Source: Chenopodium formosanum
Taxonomy: Eukaryota; Streptophyta; Magnoliopsida; Caryophyllales; Amaranthaceae
NCBI GenBank assembly: GCA_024500155.1
Contig: CM044880.1
Span: 2,232,001 to 2,296,000, forward strand
Reading direction: 5' to 3'
Length of the DNA stretch: 64,000 nucleotides
Shown here: positions 1-11,751 of the stretch, piece after piece
Layout of the letters: every line of letters begins with the position of its first letter
Numbering within the stretch: position 1 is the stretch's first letter
The notes under the pieces: generated by a model
What the model saw: the letters and a program-made list of their open reading frames with translations, nothing else
Told to the model about the DNA's origin: nothing
Database searches by the model: none
Position numbers and translations under genes: made by a program

Positions 1-1200
1 AGAGAGCAAAAAGGCGCTCCCGATCAGGCGCGTGTTTTATTAGTTGATGTTTAACGTAGTTTTAATTTGTTTTAATTTAAGATTTTGTACGGAGTATAAA
101 TACTCCTCCGTAATACGATTTTAGGATCACTTCTTCTTCTCCTCTTTATTTTCTTTATTTTCTTTATTCTCTTAGATTTCTTTTCTCTTAAACCTTTGTT
201 CTTAATTCTACTCTTATTTCAGATTTATTTTGGTAACAATTTCTCTTCTCTTAATCTTAGTTATTTATTCTTTTCTTTTAATCATGTCTTATTTTATTGA
301 TTTGATTAGTTTAGTTTTTAATATGTGTGAGTAGTTTAATTTCTAGGGTTTATGGGGATCTAATAAATAATATGAAGGGGTAATTTATTGTTGTTAATTA
401 TCAATGCTAGATTAATTTCCTATTGATTGATTTAATGCTCTGTGACTAGATTAGACCTATCTTTTATGCATGAGTTTGACAATATTGATTCAAGATGTGA
501 GAGATGAGAATTGATGTTTAGGTCTAGTTTCAATAGGCAGGTTAATTTATAAATGGTTAAGTCGAGATTCGAGAGATGAGATTTAATACCGATAAATTAA
601 TTGTGTGATTGTAATACATACCGAAAGCCCTTTACAATCTGGTTAATTGATGCATTGATGATTGACTATTATTGATTGTTGGTATTGCATGATAATTTCT
701 TATTGAATTGTTTTAACATTTTACAATTGCGGCTTGTAAAAGTATAGCAATATTAAATTGATGAATCGAGCAGATGTTAATTTGATATTAAAGGCTATTT
801 TCAATAAGAACTTAGATTTAGTAAATTGCGAGAGCCTGTTAGATCTAAGTTGATTAATAAATTGCGAGAGCCTGTTAATCATGTTATTTATGCAATGTCA
901 ATGATTGATTACTATGTTTTACCTTGGAGTATTATTTATTGGTGAACCTATGCCCTAGATCCTTTTATATATTATTTCTCCCTATTCCTATTCTTTGTAG
1001 TTTAGTTTCATACTCAAACATAAATATTGGTTACTTAGATAATTTAGATTATAATAATTAATTAGGAGTAAAAAGACTTGTTTCCCTGTGGAGAGCGACC
1101 CTACTTCCCTATCTACTTTAGTTAGAGGATTTAGGTATTTACTTTTGATTAGGGGATACGACTTTACCCTGTCAATCATCCTCAAATTTAAGAGTTAAAT
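1..1200 (+). repeat. Probable end of a Gypsy-type LTR (truncated by window start)
   Basis: No coding frame of note. Near 1079-1110 the sequence reads TTTCCCTGTGGAGAGCGACC followed by CTACTTCCC, which resembles the U5 end seen in many plant Athila/Tat-type LTRs. Short reiterated phrases (for example ATTGCGAGAGCCTGTTA near 826 and 862) and the AT-rich character also fit an LTR or untranslated retroelement DNA. The left end lies outside the window, so neither a partner LTR nor a target duplication can be checked. Confidence 0.4.
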
Positions 1201-1314
1201 ATAGTATATATTTGTTGTATGGTCAAAGGATATAATTATCTTCCTAAATTATAATTAGCTTGATAAAAATGATAATTATCTATTTATAGTTAGTTGAACC
1301 CGAAGATGACCTGA

Positions 1315-1850
1315 CTTGGAAATGACCTGACCTGATTGTAACCTGCAAATTATTGACTTGAACATAACCCGACTTGAATTCGAGAATGACCCGACTTGGA
1401 AATGACCCAACCTGATTATAACCCGCAAATTATTGACTTGAAACGAACCCGACTTAAACCCGAGAATGACCCGACCTGATTATAATTAGCAAATTATTAA
1501 CTTGAACCGAACCCGACTCAAACTCGAGAATAACCCGACCTGATTCTAACCCGCAAATTATTGACTTGAACCGAACCTGACTCGAACTTGAGGATTACCC
1601 TAACCCGTGAAAACCCGAATTAAACCTGATCTATTGTTCGTCCGACCCGAATGTAACCCGACATGTTATTAACCCGACCTAAACCCGACCCAAACCGGAT
1701 AAGAAGTATGACCCGACATGACCCGACTCAAGCATGACCCAACCCAAACCCAACTCGCATAGGTTATGGAATTAATCCGAATTGACCCAATCCGAGTTGA
1801 CCCCCCACTCTTACTGACCCAAATATGACCCGTTTACCCGAATTGATAGT
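1315..1850. repeat. Degenerate GACCCG-type tandem repeat array
   Basis: About 500 bp of variants of GACCCGACTTGAA / GACCTGATTATAACCCGC / AAATTATTGACTTGAAC, with a repeat period near 80 bp in the clearest part (1315-1560), then decaying into shorter ACCCGACC words. Similar GACCCG-rich tracts occur at 24790-24895 and 51125-51255, so the motif is dispersed in this genome. No long open frame. Confidence 0.6.
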
Positions 1851-1988
1851 TCTAGTTTCAACCACCCAACGACCACACTTGTGTAGGATCACTTCTATAG
1901 GTCGTACCTTTGTATCCTTGGTCACTAAGGAGACAAAAAAACCACCCAAATGGATTAACAGGCCAGGTTGTTGTGGGTCCATGAACAA

Positions 1989-1993
1989 CATTA
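1989..1993. repeat. Target site duplication (left), CATTA
   Basis: CATTA directly left of the LTR end at 1994; matches 10472-10476 exactly. Confidence 0.95.
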
Positions 1994-2768
1994 TGTAGGA
2001 GATTATAGGTACTAAATGCGGAATTAACATGAATCATATTCATATAGCACCAAAACAAGGATCTCAAGCATAACACATAAAGAAGTAAGAATTATACCTT
2101 TGGAGCGTGATTCCACGATGATCGAGCAAGAACAATAGGGAGATAAAGAACCCCACGTGTGATTCCTCTACTTAGTCCACAAGCACGGATTAAACCTCCA
2201 CTAATGCTAGTTAGTTGTGACCGAACACTTCAATCAACCTTCAACGGAGATTAGAGTCACGAACACACCGCAACACCACCCACGCACCACCACACGCACC
2301 ACCAATGGAGGGGAGACGCACGGATCTAGGGAGGAGAAGGGGAGGGCCGAAAGTGAGAGAGAGAATTAGGGTTCGGGATCTCTTGGTTGCTTGTCTGACA
2401 ATTTCACAGTGTGTCAAATTGTTATATCATGCAACCCTAGGTATGGTTTATATTTATAGATCATATCTAGAAATAAAACCATGTCCAAATCCTAATTGAA
2501 CTCTACTTACATTCCAAGCCCAAACATAAGATGTGTCATATACTCATGAGGCCCAATAATGGGCCTTCAACTTGTTTAACCCAATACTCTAGTGTGTGAC
2601 CTTGTAGGATCCATCCTATAAGGCTTTGGACCATTTGACAAGCCCAAAGTCCAAATGTCAAATCTAGCAACAGACATTGGCAACCTTATAGTATGAACTT
2701 ATTATCTCCATAACTGTGATCCTATGATATATCTAGTAATTGCACTTATCGAAGACATAACTCCTTCA
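1994..2768 (-). repeat. 3' LTR of the copia element
   Basis: 775 bp, beginning TGAAGGAG and ending CTCCTACA on the minus strand, so it has the expected TG...CA termini. By eye it differs from the other LTR at a single base (2067, A here, T at the matching place in the other LTR). Confidence 0.97.
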
Positions 2769-2780
2769 ATCTCCCACTTG
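2769..2780 (-). promoter_or_regulatory. Polypurine tract
   Basis: Minus strand CAAGTGGGAGAT directly before the 3' LTR start TGAAGGAG. This is the typical copia plus-strand primer. Confidence 0.85.
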
Positions 2781-3594
2781 TCTGAGACAAGTGTACAATA
2801 TTCAAATTCCTTAAGTCAATGTGTGTCGATTTGATAATATGATTGCATCTCATGTCATGATCATATTAGTCTACAAATCTTTCTTGAAAACTGAGTTAGA
2901 ATTACAAAACAAATGGTTACAATGTAATCCATTTGAGCACGGCCATGCATTTTCTGAATTCTCCCTCTTCAAGGGGCCAAGACACATTCCCCAATTAAAT
3001 AGGTAGACTCAATCCAATCTTGTGGCAACAAAAGCTCCCACTCAATTCATGAAGTGACCGGGAAACATCCTTTATAATCTCCGGTTAAGGTAAGACGTTT
3101 GAATGTACCACAGTCAAAACAATCATTGAATAGAATCAGTGTTCCACTCATGTCAAAGGAATCCGCTAATATATCCGGAAGTTCTATACTTGAACTTCAA
3201 AGTAGGTCTATGGTTCGATCCTGCATCATTCATGCATATCCATGTGATTGACCGAGCCTAATCACTATGCTCCCATAGCCCATGAAACCGAGCTATCCAA
3301 TCAATCTTACATGCTAGTCCATTCATTTAAATCATTTATGTCCACTTTAATGATTTCGAACTAGGAACTCAAATAATATGTGGATTTTGTTCACCTGTGG
3401 GGTTTCATACACCAGGTCTCTATCTGATAGATAACCTGATGAGCCCATCAATCCATAATTATTTTGGACATTTTATTTAATATTAAAACCATAATTAAAT
3501 AAGAGAAATAATAGAATTTCTGATTAAACATAACTCTGCAAATGAATGTATTACATATGTAATTTATTTTCTCAAAACAAAATACAACTTTTAA

Positions 3595-6500
3595 TTACAT
3601 CATTCGCCTCAATCCAGCTTCATTAGCATGTTTCTCATGCTTTGGAGTTGGAAGGGGTTTAGTAAGTGGATCAGCGATATTCTCATCCGTGTGAATTTTG
3701 CACATCTTGACATCTCCTCTGTCAACGATCTCTCGAATGAGGTAATACTTCCTCTCTACATGCTTGGATTTGAAATGTGACCTAGCTTCTTTCGATTGAG
3801 CAATAGCACCATTATTGTCACAAAACAACTCGATTCCCTTTTGAGCACTTGGTACAATGTCCAGCTCAATCAGGAACTTCTTTATCCAAACTGCTTCTTT
3901 AGCTGCTTCAACAGCAGCCAAATACTCTGATTCTGTCGTAGAGTCTGCGACAGTGCTTTGCTTCGAACTCTTCCAGCTCACTGCTCCTCCATTCAGACAG
4001 AAAATATATCCAGATTGAGATCTAAAGTCATCTCTGTCTGTTTGGAAACTCGCATCCGTATAACCTGTGACAACCAATTCCTTTTCGCCACCATACACTA
4101 GAAACATCTCTTTAGTCCTTCTCAAGTACTTAAGGATGTTCTTGGCAGCTGTCCAGTGTGCTTCTCCTGGATTTGCCTGAAACCTGCTACACATGCTTAG
4201 AGCATATGCAACATCCGGCCTTGTACAAATCATGGTATACATGATTGATCCTATTGCCGAAGCATAAGGTTTATCACTTACTCGTCTCATCTCCTCCGCC
4301 GTTTTAAGGCACTGAGATTTACTGAGAGTGATGCCATGAGACATGGGGAGAAATCCTCTCTTAGAGTCTTTCATGGAAAATCTATCAAGAACCTTATCAA
4401 TATAAGTCTCTTGACTTAATCCAATCATCCTTCGAGACCTGTCTCGATGGATTTTGATCCCCAATATGTATTCGGCTTCTCCTAAGTCTTTCATGGAAAA
4501 ACAACTCTTCAACCATTCCTTGACTGACTCAAGCATTGGTATGTCATTTCCCATGAGAAGTATGTCATCCACATACAAGACTAAGAAAACTATGCTGCTC
4601 CCACTAAACTTCTTGTATACACAAGGTTCCTCTTCACTTTTGACAAAATCAAACCTTTTGATTGCTTCATCAAAACGAAGATTCCAACTCCTGGATGCCT
4701 GCTTTAATCCATAAATGGATTTCTCAAGCTTGCATACCATACTAGGATTTTCTGGATCTTCAAAACCCTCAGGTTGTGTCATATACACTTCCTCCTTCAA
4801 GAACCCATTCAAGAATGCGGTTTTGACATCCATCTGCCATATTTCGTAATCGAAAAATGCGGCAATCGCTAGAAGAATCCGAATGGACTTAAGCATTGCT
4901 ACTGGGGAAAAAGTTTCATCATAGTCAATACCATGAATCTGTCTGAACCCTTTTGCAACTAGTCTTGCTTTATGGATGTAGGCATTTCCATCCTTGTCTG
5001 TTTTAATCTTGTAGACCCATTTGCAACCAATGGGTTTTACCCCATTAGGCAAGTCAACTAGGGTCCACACTTTATTTTCAGACATTGATTCCATTTCGGA
5101 TTTCATGGCTTCAAGCCATTTATCTGAGTTGGGGCTCACCAAAGCTTGCTTGTAGGTTGTGGGTTCCTCATTCTCCAATAAGAAGATTTCAGAATCCTCA
5201 GTTAACAGAACCTCGACAAACTGTTTGTTTCTGATTCTGGCAGACCTACGTGGGGTAGGAGCAACAGTAGAAATTTTCTCTCCAACTCCTTGAAGATTTT
5301 CGCATGAATTAGATTCAAGTGGGACGATAGGAGTCTCGCTGGTGGAATTAGCTTGCTCCGACGCATGATTAATCGTTTCATGCGCCCTCGCCTCTGATGT
5401 GGTGTTATCCACATCCATTTGTTGCTCGTCTCGAATTTCTTCGAGAACCACTTTACTCCCACTTGGCTTTCTAGATAGAAATTCCTTTTCTAGAAAGACA
5501 CTATCGCGAGCAACAAACACTTTGTCATCTTCACGATTGTAGAAGTAATACCCTTTTGTTTCTTTGGGGTAGCCCACAAAGAAACACTTGTCTGATTTAG
5601 GGTGTAGTTTATCGCCTTGTAAACGTTTTACATAGGCTTCACATCCCCAAATCTTGAGAAAAGACAACTTTGGAGCTCTTCCATTCCATATCTCATATGG
5701 AGTCTTTTCTACAGCTTTGGATGGGCTTCTGTTTAGTATTCTTGCAGCTGCTTGTAATGCATATCCCCAGAATGATATGTGAAGATCAGTAAAGCTCATC
5801 ATGGACCTAACCATATCAAGTAGAGTCCTATTTCTCCTTTCTGACACTCCATTTAATTGAGGTGTCCCTGGAGGGGTTAATTGTGAAATTATTCCACAAT
5901 TAATCAGATGTTCATCAAATTCTTGGGTTAAATATTCGCCACCACGATCAGATCGTAGTGCCTTAATTGTCTTCCCAAGCTGGTTTTGTACTTCATTCTG
6001 GAATTCTTTGAACTTTTCAAAGGCTTCCGACTTGAGCTTCATTAAGTAAATGTAACCAAATCTACTTAAATCATCAGTGAAAGTAATGAAGTAATTATAT
6101 CCACCCCTAGCTTTTGAACTCATTGGTCCACACACATCTGTATGTATGAGTCCCAAAAGGTCGCTAGCTCTTTCACCTATACCCGTAAAGGGTGACTTAG
6201 TCATTTTCCCAAGCAAGCATGACTCACACTTTTCAAATGATTCATAATCAAAAGAAGAAAGGAGTCCATCCTTATGTAATTTCTGGATGCGTTTTTGGTT
6301 AATATGTCCAAGCCTACAATGCCATAGGTAAGTTGGGTTTGAACCATCTGTTTTCTGCTTTTTATGATCTATGTTGTAGACATGAGTTGTATATTCTAAA
6401 ACATACAAACCATTAATTAACTTAGCATTAGCATATAACATGTTTTCTTTCGAAATAAAACAACGTTTGTCTCTTATTTCAAATGAAAAACCTTCAGTAT

Positions 6501-7554
6501 CTAGAACTGGAACTGAAATAATGTTTTTAGTAATGCTGGGAACGAAATAACAGTTATTAAGTACTAAAATTAATCCAGAAGGTAGTCTCAAATGATAACT
6601 CCCAATAGCAAGTGCAGCAACTTTTGCTCCATTTCCTACTCGAAGTGTTACTTCTCCTGGATCTAGCTTCCTACTTCCTTTCAAGCCCTGCACGTCATTG
6701 ACGATATGAGCACCACAACCGGTATCGAATACCCAAGTGGAAGATGAAGTAAGATTAATTTCTACAACAAAAACATCAAGTAACACCTTACCTTCTGTTT
6801 TCACTGGTGCATAATGGGGACACCCTGGTGTATGGACTTGCCATCCACCACAATAGAAGCACTGGCAATCTCTCCTTATCAGGTACTCCTCAGCATGGTT
6901 AAGTAAGATGTTGATCAAATTCGCTGATGATCCCTCATCATTATGAGAAAGTCTCACAATGTCAAAACCAGCATGGAGCGAGAACAAAATAATATCACGT
7001 GCAGAATCATCATCGATCGGTTTCCCGAGGACATCCATTTGGTTGATCATATCAACCAATTCATTAACATGGTTCCTCACAGACTGACCAGGCAAGAGTT
7101 TCTTTGCCATTATCTTACCATGAATCCGGTAAGTCTCATACCTTAAACTGTCAGCCCAGGAATAGTAAATCTGAGGGATCGAGTTAACGATCTCTCTTAC
7201 ATTTGGATCGTTGACACCTCCGCTACCCAATGCCCCCATGCCACCCCTACAGATAGCACGAAGACATTGATATAAGTTGGTCACCTCATACTGTCTGAAC
7301 CTATTATACCAACAGTTTGGAATAGATTCCAGTATTAGGTTCTTGACCTTTATTGCATCCAAAACTAATTTTGCATGCATTTCAGGATCCTGACCAGGGG
7401 CACACTTGTTCTCAACGGGTACATATAGGCGAGCATTAAGCTTGAAGCTTGTGAGAACATTTCTCAATTCGCCCTCCCATTGCCTGTAGTTTCTGAGATT
7501 AAGCCTTAAATTGAGTTTCATTGGTAAATCTGTGTTGTCATATAAGTTATTCAT
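3595..7554 (-). CDS. Ty1/copia Gag-Pol polyprotein (1319 aa)
   Basis: One uninterrupted frame encodes the whole retrotransposon polyprotein. In order: a Gag region (about 1-230) with the QWEGELRNVL block; a zinc-knuckle-like C232-C235-H241-C245; an aspartic protease with D277-T-G; integrase with an H/H/C/C zinc site (H412, H417, C443, C446) and D473, D536, E572 catalytic residues; reverse transcriptase with YVDD at 994-997; and RNase H with D1167, E1208 and D1246 in typical surroundings. All key catalytic residues seen in the family are present. The knuckle spacing is CX2CX5HX3C, not the usual CX2CX4HX4C. No Gag/Pol frameshift is visible, as in most copia elements. The start is the first Met in the frame, about 2.1 kb from the PBS. 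Confidence 0.97.
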   Translation of the reverse strand: MNNLYDNTDLPMKLNLRLNLRNYRQWEGELRNVLTSFKLNARLYVPVENKCAPGQDPEMHAKLVLDAIKVKNLILESIPNCWYNRFRQYEVTNLYQCLRAICRGGMGALGSGGVNDPNVREIVNSIPQIYYSWADSLRYETYRIHGKIMAKKLLPGQSVRNHVNELVDMINQMDVLGKPIDDDSARDIILFSLHAGFDIVRLSHNDEGSSANLINILLNHAEEYLIRRDCQCFYCGGWQVHTPGCPHYAPVKTEGKVLLDVFVVEINLTSSSTWVFDTGCGAHIVNDVQGLKGSRKLDPGEVTLRVGNGAKVAALAIGSYHLRLPSGLILVLNNCYFVPSITKNIISVPVLDTEGFSFEIRDKRCFISKENMLYANAKLINGLYVLEYTTHVYNIDHKKQKTDGSNPTYLWHCRLGHINQKRIQKLHKDGLLSSFDYESFEKCESCLLGKMTKSPFTGIGERASDLLGLIHTDVCGPMSSKARGGYNYFITFTDDLSRFGYIYLMKLKSEAFEKFKEFQNEVQNQLGKTIKALRSDRGGEYLTQEFDEHLINCGIISQLTPPGTPQLNGVSERRNRTLLDMVRSMMSFTDLHISFWGYALQAAARILNRSPSKAVEKTPYEIWNGRAPKLSFLKIWGCEAYVKRLQGDKLHPKSDKCFFVGYPKETKGYYFYNREDDKVFVARDSVFLEKEFLSRKPSGSKVVLEEIRDEQQMDVDNTTSEARAHETINHASEQANSTSETPIVPLESNSCENLQGVGEKISTVAPTPRRSARIRNKQFVEVLLTEDSEIFLLENEEPTTYKQALVSPNSDKWLEAMKSEMESMSENKVWTLVDLPNGVKPIGCKWVYKIKTDKDGNAYIHKARLVAKGFRQIHGIDYDETFSPVAMLKSIRILLAIAAFFDYEIWQMDVKTAFLNGFLKEEVYMTQPEGFEDPENPSMVCKLEKSIYGLKQASRSWNLRFDEAIKRFDFVKSEEEPCVYKKFSGSSIVFLVLYVDDILLMGNDIPMLESVKEWLKSCFSMKDLGEAEYILGIKIHRDRSRRMIGLSQETYIDKVLDRFSMKDSKRGFLPMSHGITLSKSQCLKTAEEMRRVSDKPYASAIGSIMYTMICTRPDVAYALSMCSRFQANPGEAHWTAAKNILKYLRRTKEMFLVYGGEKELVVTGYTDASFQTDRDDFRSQSGYIFCLNGGAVSWKSSKQSTVADSTTESEYLAAVEAAKEAVWIKKFLIELDIVPSAQKGIELFCDNNGAIAQSKEARSHFKSKHVERKYYLIREIVDRGDVKMCKIHTDENIADPLTKPLPTPKHEKHANEAGLRRMM

Positions 7555-9680
7555 CTACAAACAAAAACAAAACGAGGCAAAATTCAATAATTATGTTTAA
7601 TAAATTTAAAGTACCATAAGTAATTTAGAATTTATTGGTAACTTTAAAGCATTTTATTCAATATTTAAATGATCCCTATTGAATAAAATGATTCCAAGAT
7701 CCTTTATTTGTGCAATAATTAACCGGACTGAGGCCCTGCCATCAACCATTACATTTTCAAGGTGAGTAAACTCTTTACTGATTACAACTCTTTGTAATTC
7801 TTGGTTGAATAATTAATCCATCACATGTTTAATTATTACTCTTAGCTTCAAGGTTCTAAACTGATCTTTAGGTAACCTTGTTGAATATAACCAATTAAAA
7901 GTGTAGTTATGCGGTCCTACCCCCACTTCCCCAAGATATATTATGATGCTCTGCTGAGGCCGACCCATCACAAACGATCAAGGTTTTCGTCGGGTTTTTA
8001 ATTGGGAAAGCTGTATCAATATTTCTGGGATCTAGATTTATTATGTTGTGATTGTATAGTGAACTCTAGCGCATCATCAAGCAACATAAATAAACCTAAA
8101 TATGCATAATCTACTAATGCAATAAAACATGACATAGTATGGCCCCTTAATCCTAAGAAAACTAATAAAGTAAAATGCTCCCACTTGGATCTTCATGGAT
8201 CTCATCCATCTTGCTCCATTGGGCCTTCACTTCATTGGCTTTTGGATCAATTGCAACCTGTAAATTTATTCTATTCTATCTACTACTTAAATAAAATAAA
8301 ATAAATTACAAAAATACTCAACGGTACGCAGACCGTATTTAGATTACAAAAATACATCACGATGCGCAGATCGTATTTTAGAATCTATGGGCCATACTAG
8401 TCTATATATAGCAATAAACAATATCATATATTATAAAGTGCCATATAATAAATCACTCATCATGCTTTCCTAAACTACAACATCTGATGATCATAATGAA
8501 GGAAACATGGCTATAAATATCTCATATTTTAAATAATTATTGTAATTAGATAATATCATATATTAATCATAACCAATTATAAAATATCATATATTTTAAT
8601 TTAGGTATGAGATAGAATCAAATCTTATTTGAAATTATGGAATATAAATCATATTTATTTTCCATGATTATCCTAAATAATTTAGGAATTCTATCCTAAT
8701 TACTTGCCAATCATATATTTTAAATCAATTATTATCCATAAATAATTATGAGATAATCACATTATTTAATCAATTATTATCCTTATAGAATCTTTTGCTC
8801 CATAATTATCCAAACTTAACAAAAATAACAACCTTAAATTTGTTAATTATCTTTTCAAAATTTAAACTTATCTTTTAAGATTTTGAAATCTGATTTTATC
8901 TAAAAATAAAATAAATTTTTTTTTTTTTTTGAAAAACCGTCAGCCACCGTGGTGTGGCCAGCCGGAGCCGGCCACGGTGGCTGCTGCCCCTGCAGTAACG
9001 CAGGAACAGCAGCAGCAGCAGCACACGCAAGGCTGCGGCACTGCTGCGCTGCTCCTTGCTGCCTGACCCAGCCCCGCCCCCTCCCTCCTGGACCACCAGC
9101 AGCAGCACCACCGTGGCAGCGCCACCCAGCCGCGGTGCTGCTGCTATTCTTTCTCTTTTTTTTTTTTTTTTTTTTTTTGATTTTAATTAATTAAAACAAA
9201 ACATATTTTGTAAAAATCAATTAAACTTTATGTGGTCCTATTAATCCCAAAATTAAATCATATTCAATTTTGAAATTAGGGTTCTTGATGAAATTAATCC
9301 CCAATTTAATTTAACATTTAAATTAAATAATTTGATCATGAAAAATTCATAATTTTAACATGTAATCAAATAGATTAAATTCCTTAAACATATTACCATC
9401 GAAATAAATCAAAATTAAACACAAATTTCACAAATTAGGGTTCAATATTTCGAAATTTTCGAAAATTAGGGTTTAGGGGTTCGAATAATTTGATTAATTT
9501 TGGGGCAAAATCGGATCAAATTATGGCTAATATGGAGCAAATTAAACACCTTTAATGATTCTATATTGTTAAATCACATTTAATATAACAATTGACTCAT
9601 AATTAAATTATTCTCCCTCCTAATTGAATTAAAATTGTGGATTATCAAAGAATTATTACTCAATATATGTAAATGCAAGA
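7555..9680 (-). other. Untranslated leader of the copia element with a GC-rich island
   Basis: About 2.1 kb between PBS and Gag with no long frame in the element's direction. It is AT-rich except for a sharply bounded GC-rich, CAG/CTG-rich block at about 8937-9146 that lies between two poly-T tracts (8916-8930 and 9156-9178). Confidence 0.7.
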
Positions 9681-9695
9681 GGCTAACTGATACCA
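9681..9695 (-). promoter_or_regulatory. Primer binding site (tRNA-iMet type)
   Basis: On the minus strand one base after the 5' LTR is TGGTATCAGTTAGCC. Its first nine bases match the complement of the initiator methionine tRNA 3' end, the usual primer of plant copia elements. Confidence 0.85.
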
Positions 9696-9696
9696 C

Positions 9697-10471
9697 TGTA
9701 GGAGATTATAGGTACTAAATGCGGAATTAACATGAATCATATTCATATAGCACCAAAACAAGGATCTCATGCATAACACATAAAGAAGTAAGAATTATAC
9801 CTTTGGAGCGTGATTCCACGATGATCGAGCAAGAACAATAGGGAGATAAAGAACCCCACGTGTGATTCCTCTACTTAGTCCACAAGCACGGATTAAACCT
9901 CCACTAATGCTAGTTAGTTGTGACCGAACACTTCAATCAACCTTCAACGGAGATTAGAGTCACGAACACACCGCAACACCACCCACGCACCACCACACGC
10001 ACCACCAATGGAGGGGAGACGCACGGATCTAGGGAGGAGAAGGGGAGGGCCGAAAGTGAGAGAGAGAATTAGGGTTCGGGATCTCTTGGTTGCTTGTCTG
10101 ACAATTTCACAGTGTGTCAAATTGTTATATCATGCAACCCTAGGTATGGTTTATATTTATAGATCATATCTAGAAATAAAACCATGTCCAAATCCTAATT
10201 GAACTCTACTTACATTCCAAGCCCAAACATAAGATGTGTCATATACTCATGAGGCCCAATAATGGGCCTTCAACTTGTTTAACCCAATACTCTAGTGTGT
10301 GACCTTGTAGGATCCATCCTATAAGGCTTTGGACCATTTGACAAGCCCAAAGTCCAAATGTCAAATCTAGCAACAGACATTGGCAACCTTATAGTATGAA
10401 CTTATTATCTCCATAACTGTGATCCTATGATATATCTAGTAATTGCACTTATCGAAGACATAACTCCTTCA
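9697..10471 (-). repeat. 5' LTR of the copia element
   Basis: 775 bp with TG...CA ends, same length and almost the same sequence as 1994-2768. It is the upstream LTR because the primer binding site lies just inside it and the Gag-Pol frame runs away from it. Confidence 0.97.
10154..10161 (-). promoter_or_regulatory. Putative TATA box in the 5' LTR
   Basis: Minus strand TATAAATA, in a place where a retroelement U3 promoter is expected; the same motif is in the 3' LTR at about 2451-2458. No start site can be read from sequence alone. Confidence 0.4.
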
Positions 10472-10476
10472 CATTA
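10472..10476. repeat. Target site duplication (right), CATTA
   Basis: CATTA directly right of the LTR end at 10471; identical to 1989-1993. Confidence 0.95.
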
Positions 10477-11751
10477 CACCATCGATATTTTCATATTCGT
10501 GTCTGTACAACTCCAAAATTGTACAAAACTGATGCATAATCCATGCTTTTGAGCCAATTTCAAAAGTTTTCCCGAAAGTAAATGTGTGGTGTGTCTCTTA
10601 GGATTATATAAATTAGTTTGGAACCATAAGAGACCTATCTATAGATCTATAAAATTCCAAGAACAAGTTTTGGTTTAACTATGTGGCTATTTCGAAATTA
10701 TGTTACATTGGATTGATAGTGAAAACATGCAATCTTGGAATAGTTGTTTATATAAGACCATTTTATCATAACCTCAATCATTTGGTTAAGACAAGTATAC
10801 AAAATCCGATATGAATAACTATGGATTCAAATCTCGTCTTCCCCTTTGATCCTTTGATTTCTGAAGTGTACTGTAATAATGCACTCGTATTCCGTAGATG
10901 ACTTAAGTGACACTACTATAGCAAAGAGAATATGGTTCAAAAGGGTAGTAGTGGTGCTACATATGATGATCTAGCAAAGTTCAATTGATGGGCAGAATAA
11001 TCTTTTTGCAAGACACCTCTAAATTATATTCAAAGCAAAGAGGAGACAAAAAAGTGATACATAACATATTAACATATGATGAGTGAATATCTCTTTTGCC
11101 TTTTTGTTGTCGATCAAATACTCCGTACTTCTTTTTATCTCTGAACCCCATTTAACTTTGTCTAGCAATTTGTACAAATTCTTAGTTGCCTGACATATAG
11201 CATGTGAGAAATGTGATGGAATCTTTGAAACAAAGTTACGAGTACAAAAATAAAAGGCACTTAGATCATATAAATCTAATTATTGTTACATTGCTTTCTT
11301 TTTTAAGTTGTAGACCACTCAAATACAGCATTGCATATGCCCATCCATTTCGTTGTATGTAGATTTCATGATTTTAATACAAGCTGTATTTGTTTGTGTT
11401 CTTTGACCAACTCAATAAAAAAACTTAAGCGGCGATTCAAATCAGATTTGAACTCGTGACCTTTATATCAATTTGGCTCTTGATATTCTGTTAACGGATC
11501 AACTTAATCAAAATCCTAAATTGATGATTAAGGTTTAAGAATATGTTTTTATACTCTATCAGTGCATTTGCACAACCAAATTTTGACATAGTGATTACTC
11601 ATTTTATTCCTTAATGATTATAAAGTAGGTGGAAATACAAATGGGATTTTTATATTCTAGGGTAGTTTTTTGTATCTAGTTTGTTTAATGATGATTGATA
11701 TTAGTGAAGTAAACAAAGGGAAGGGAGAGATTAATGAAAGAATTTGACTTA
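10477..11751. other. Non-genic spacer, nothing recognised
   Basis: AT-rich, no frame above background and no convincing repeat ends. It continues the locus that the copia element split at CATTA. Confidence 0.6.

Larger units (their letters stand above)
1994..10471 (-). mobile_element. Intact Ty1/copia LTR retrotransposon, about 8.5 kb
   Basis: Two 775-bp LTRs (1994-2768 and 9697-10471) bound the element and it is flanked by a perfect 5-bp target duplication CATTA (1989-1993 and 10472-10476). In the minus orientation the order is 5' LTR, PBS next to 9696, a 2.1-kb untranslated leader (7555-9680), one Gag-Pol frame (7554 to 3595), a 0.8-kb 3' untranslated part, the PPT next to 2769, and the 3' LTR. 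The domain order protease-integrase-RT-RNase H defines the Ty1/copia superfamily. With no stop or frameshift and nearly identical LTRs, it is a candidate autonomous, recently inserted copy. The lineage within copia was not determined. Confidence 0.97.

Noticed and set aside
1..1200. A complete solo LTR
   Set aside because: Left end outside the window and no target duplication can be seen, so only an LTR-like end is claimed.
2305..2499. 64-codon open frame found identically at 10008-10202
   Set aside because: It lies in both LTRs, on the strand opposite the element; the duplication reflects the LTR pair, not a gene.
3595..7554. Host gene rather than transposon
   Set aside because: LTRs, PBS, PPT, target duplication and full copia domain order leave no doubt.
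8896..9194. Overlapping open frames on both strands
   Set aside because: They follow from the GC-rich CAG/CTG composition of the island; no domain or start context supports a protein.
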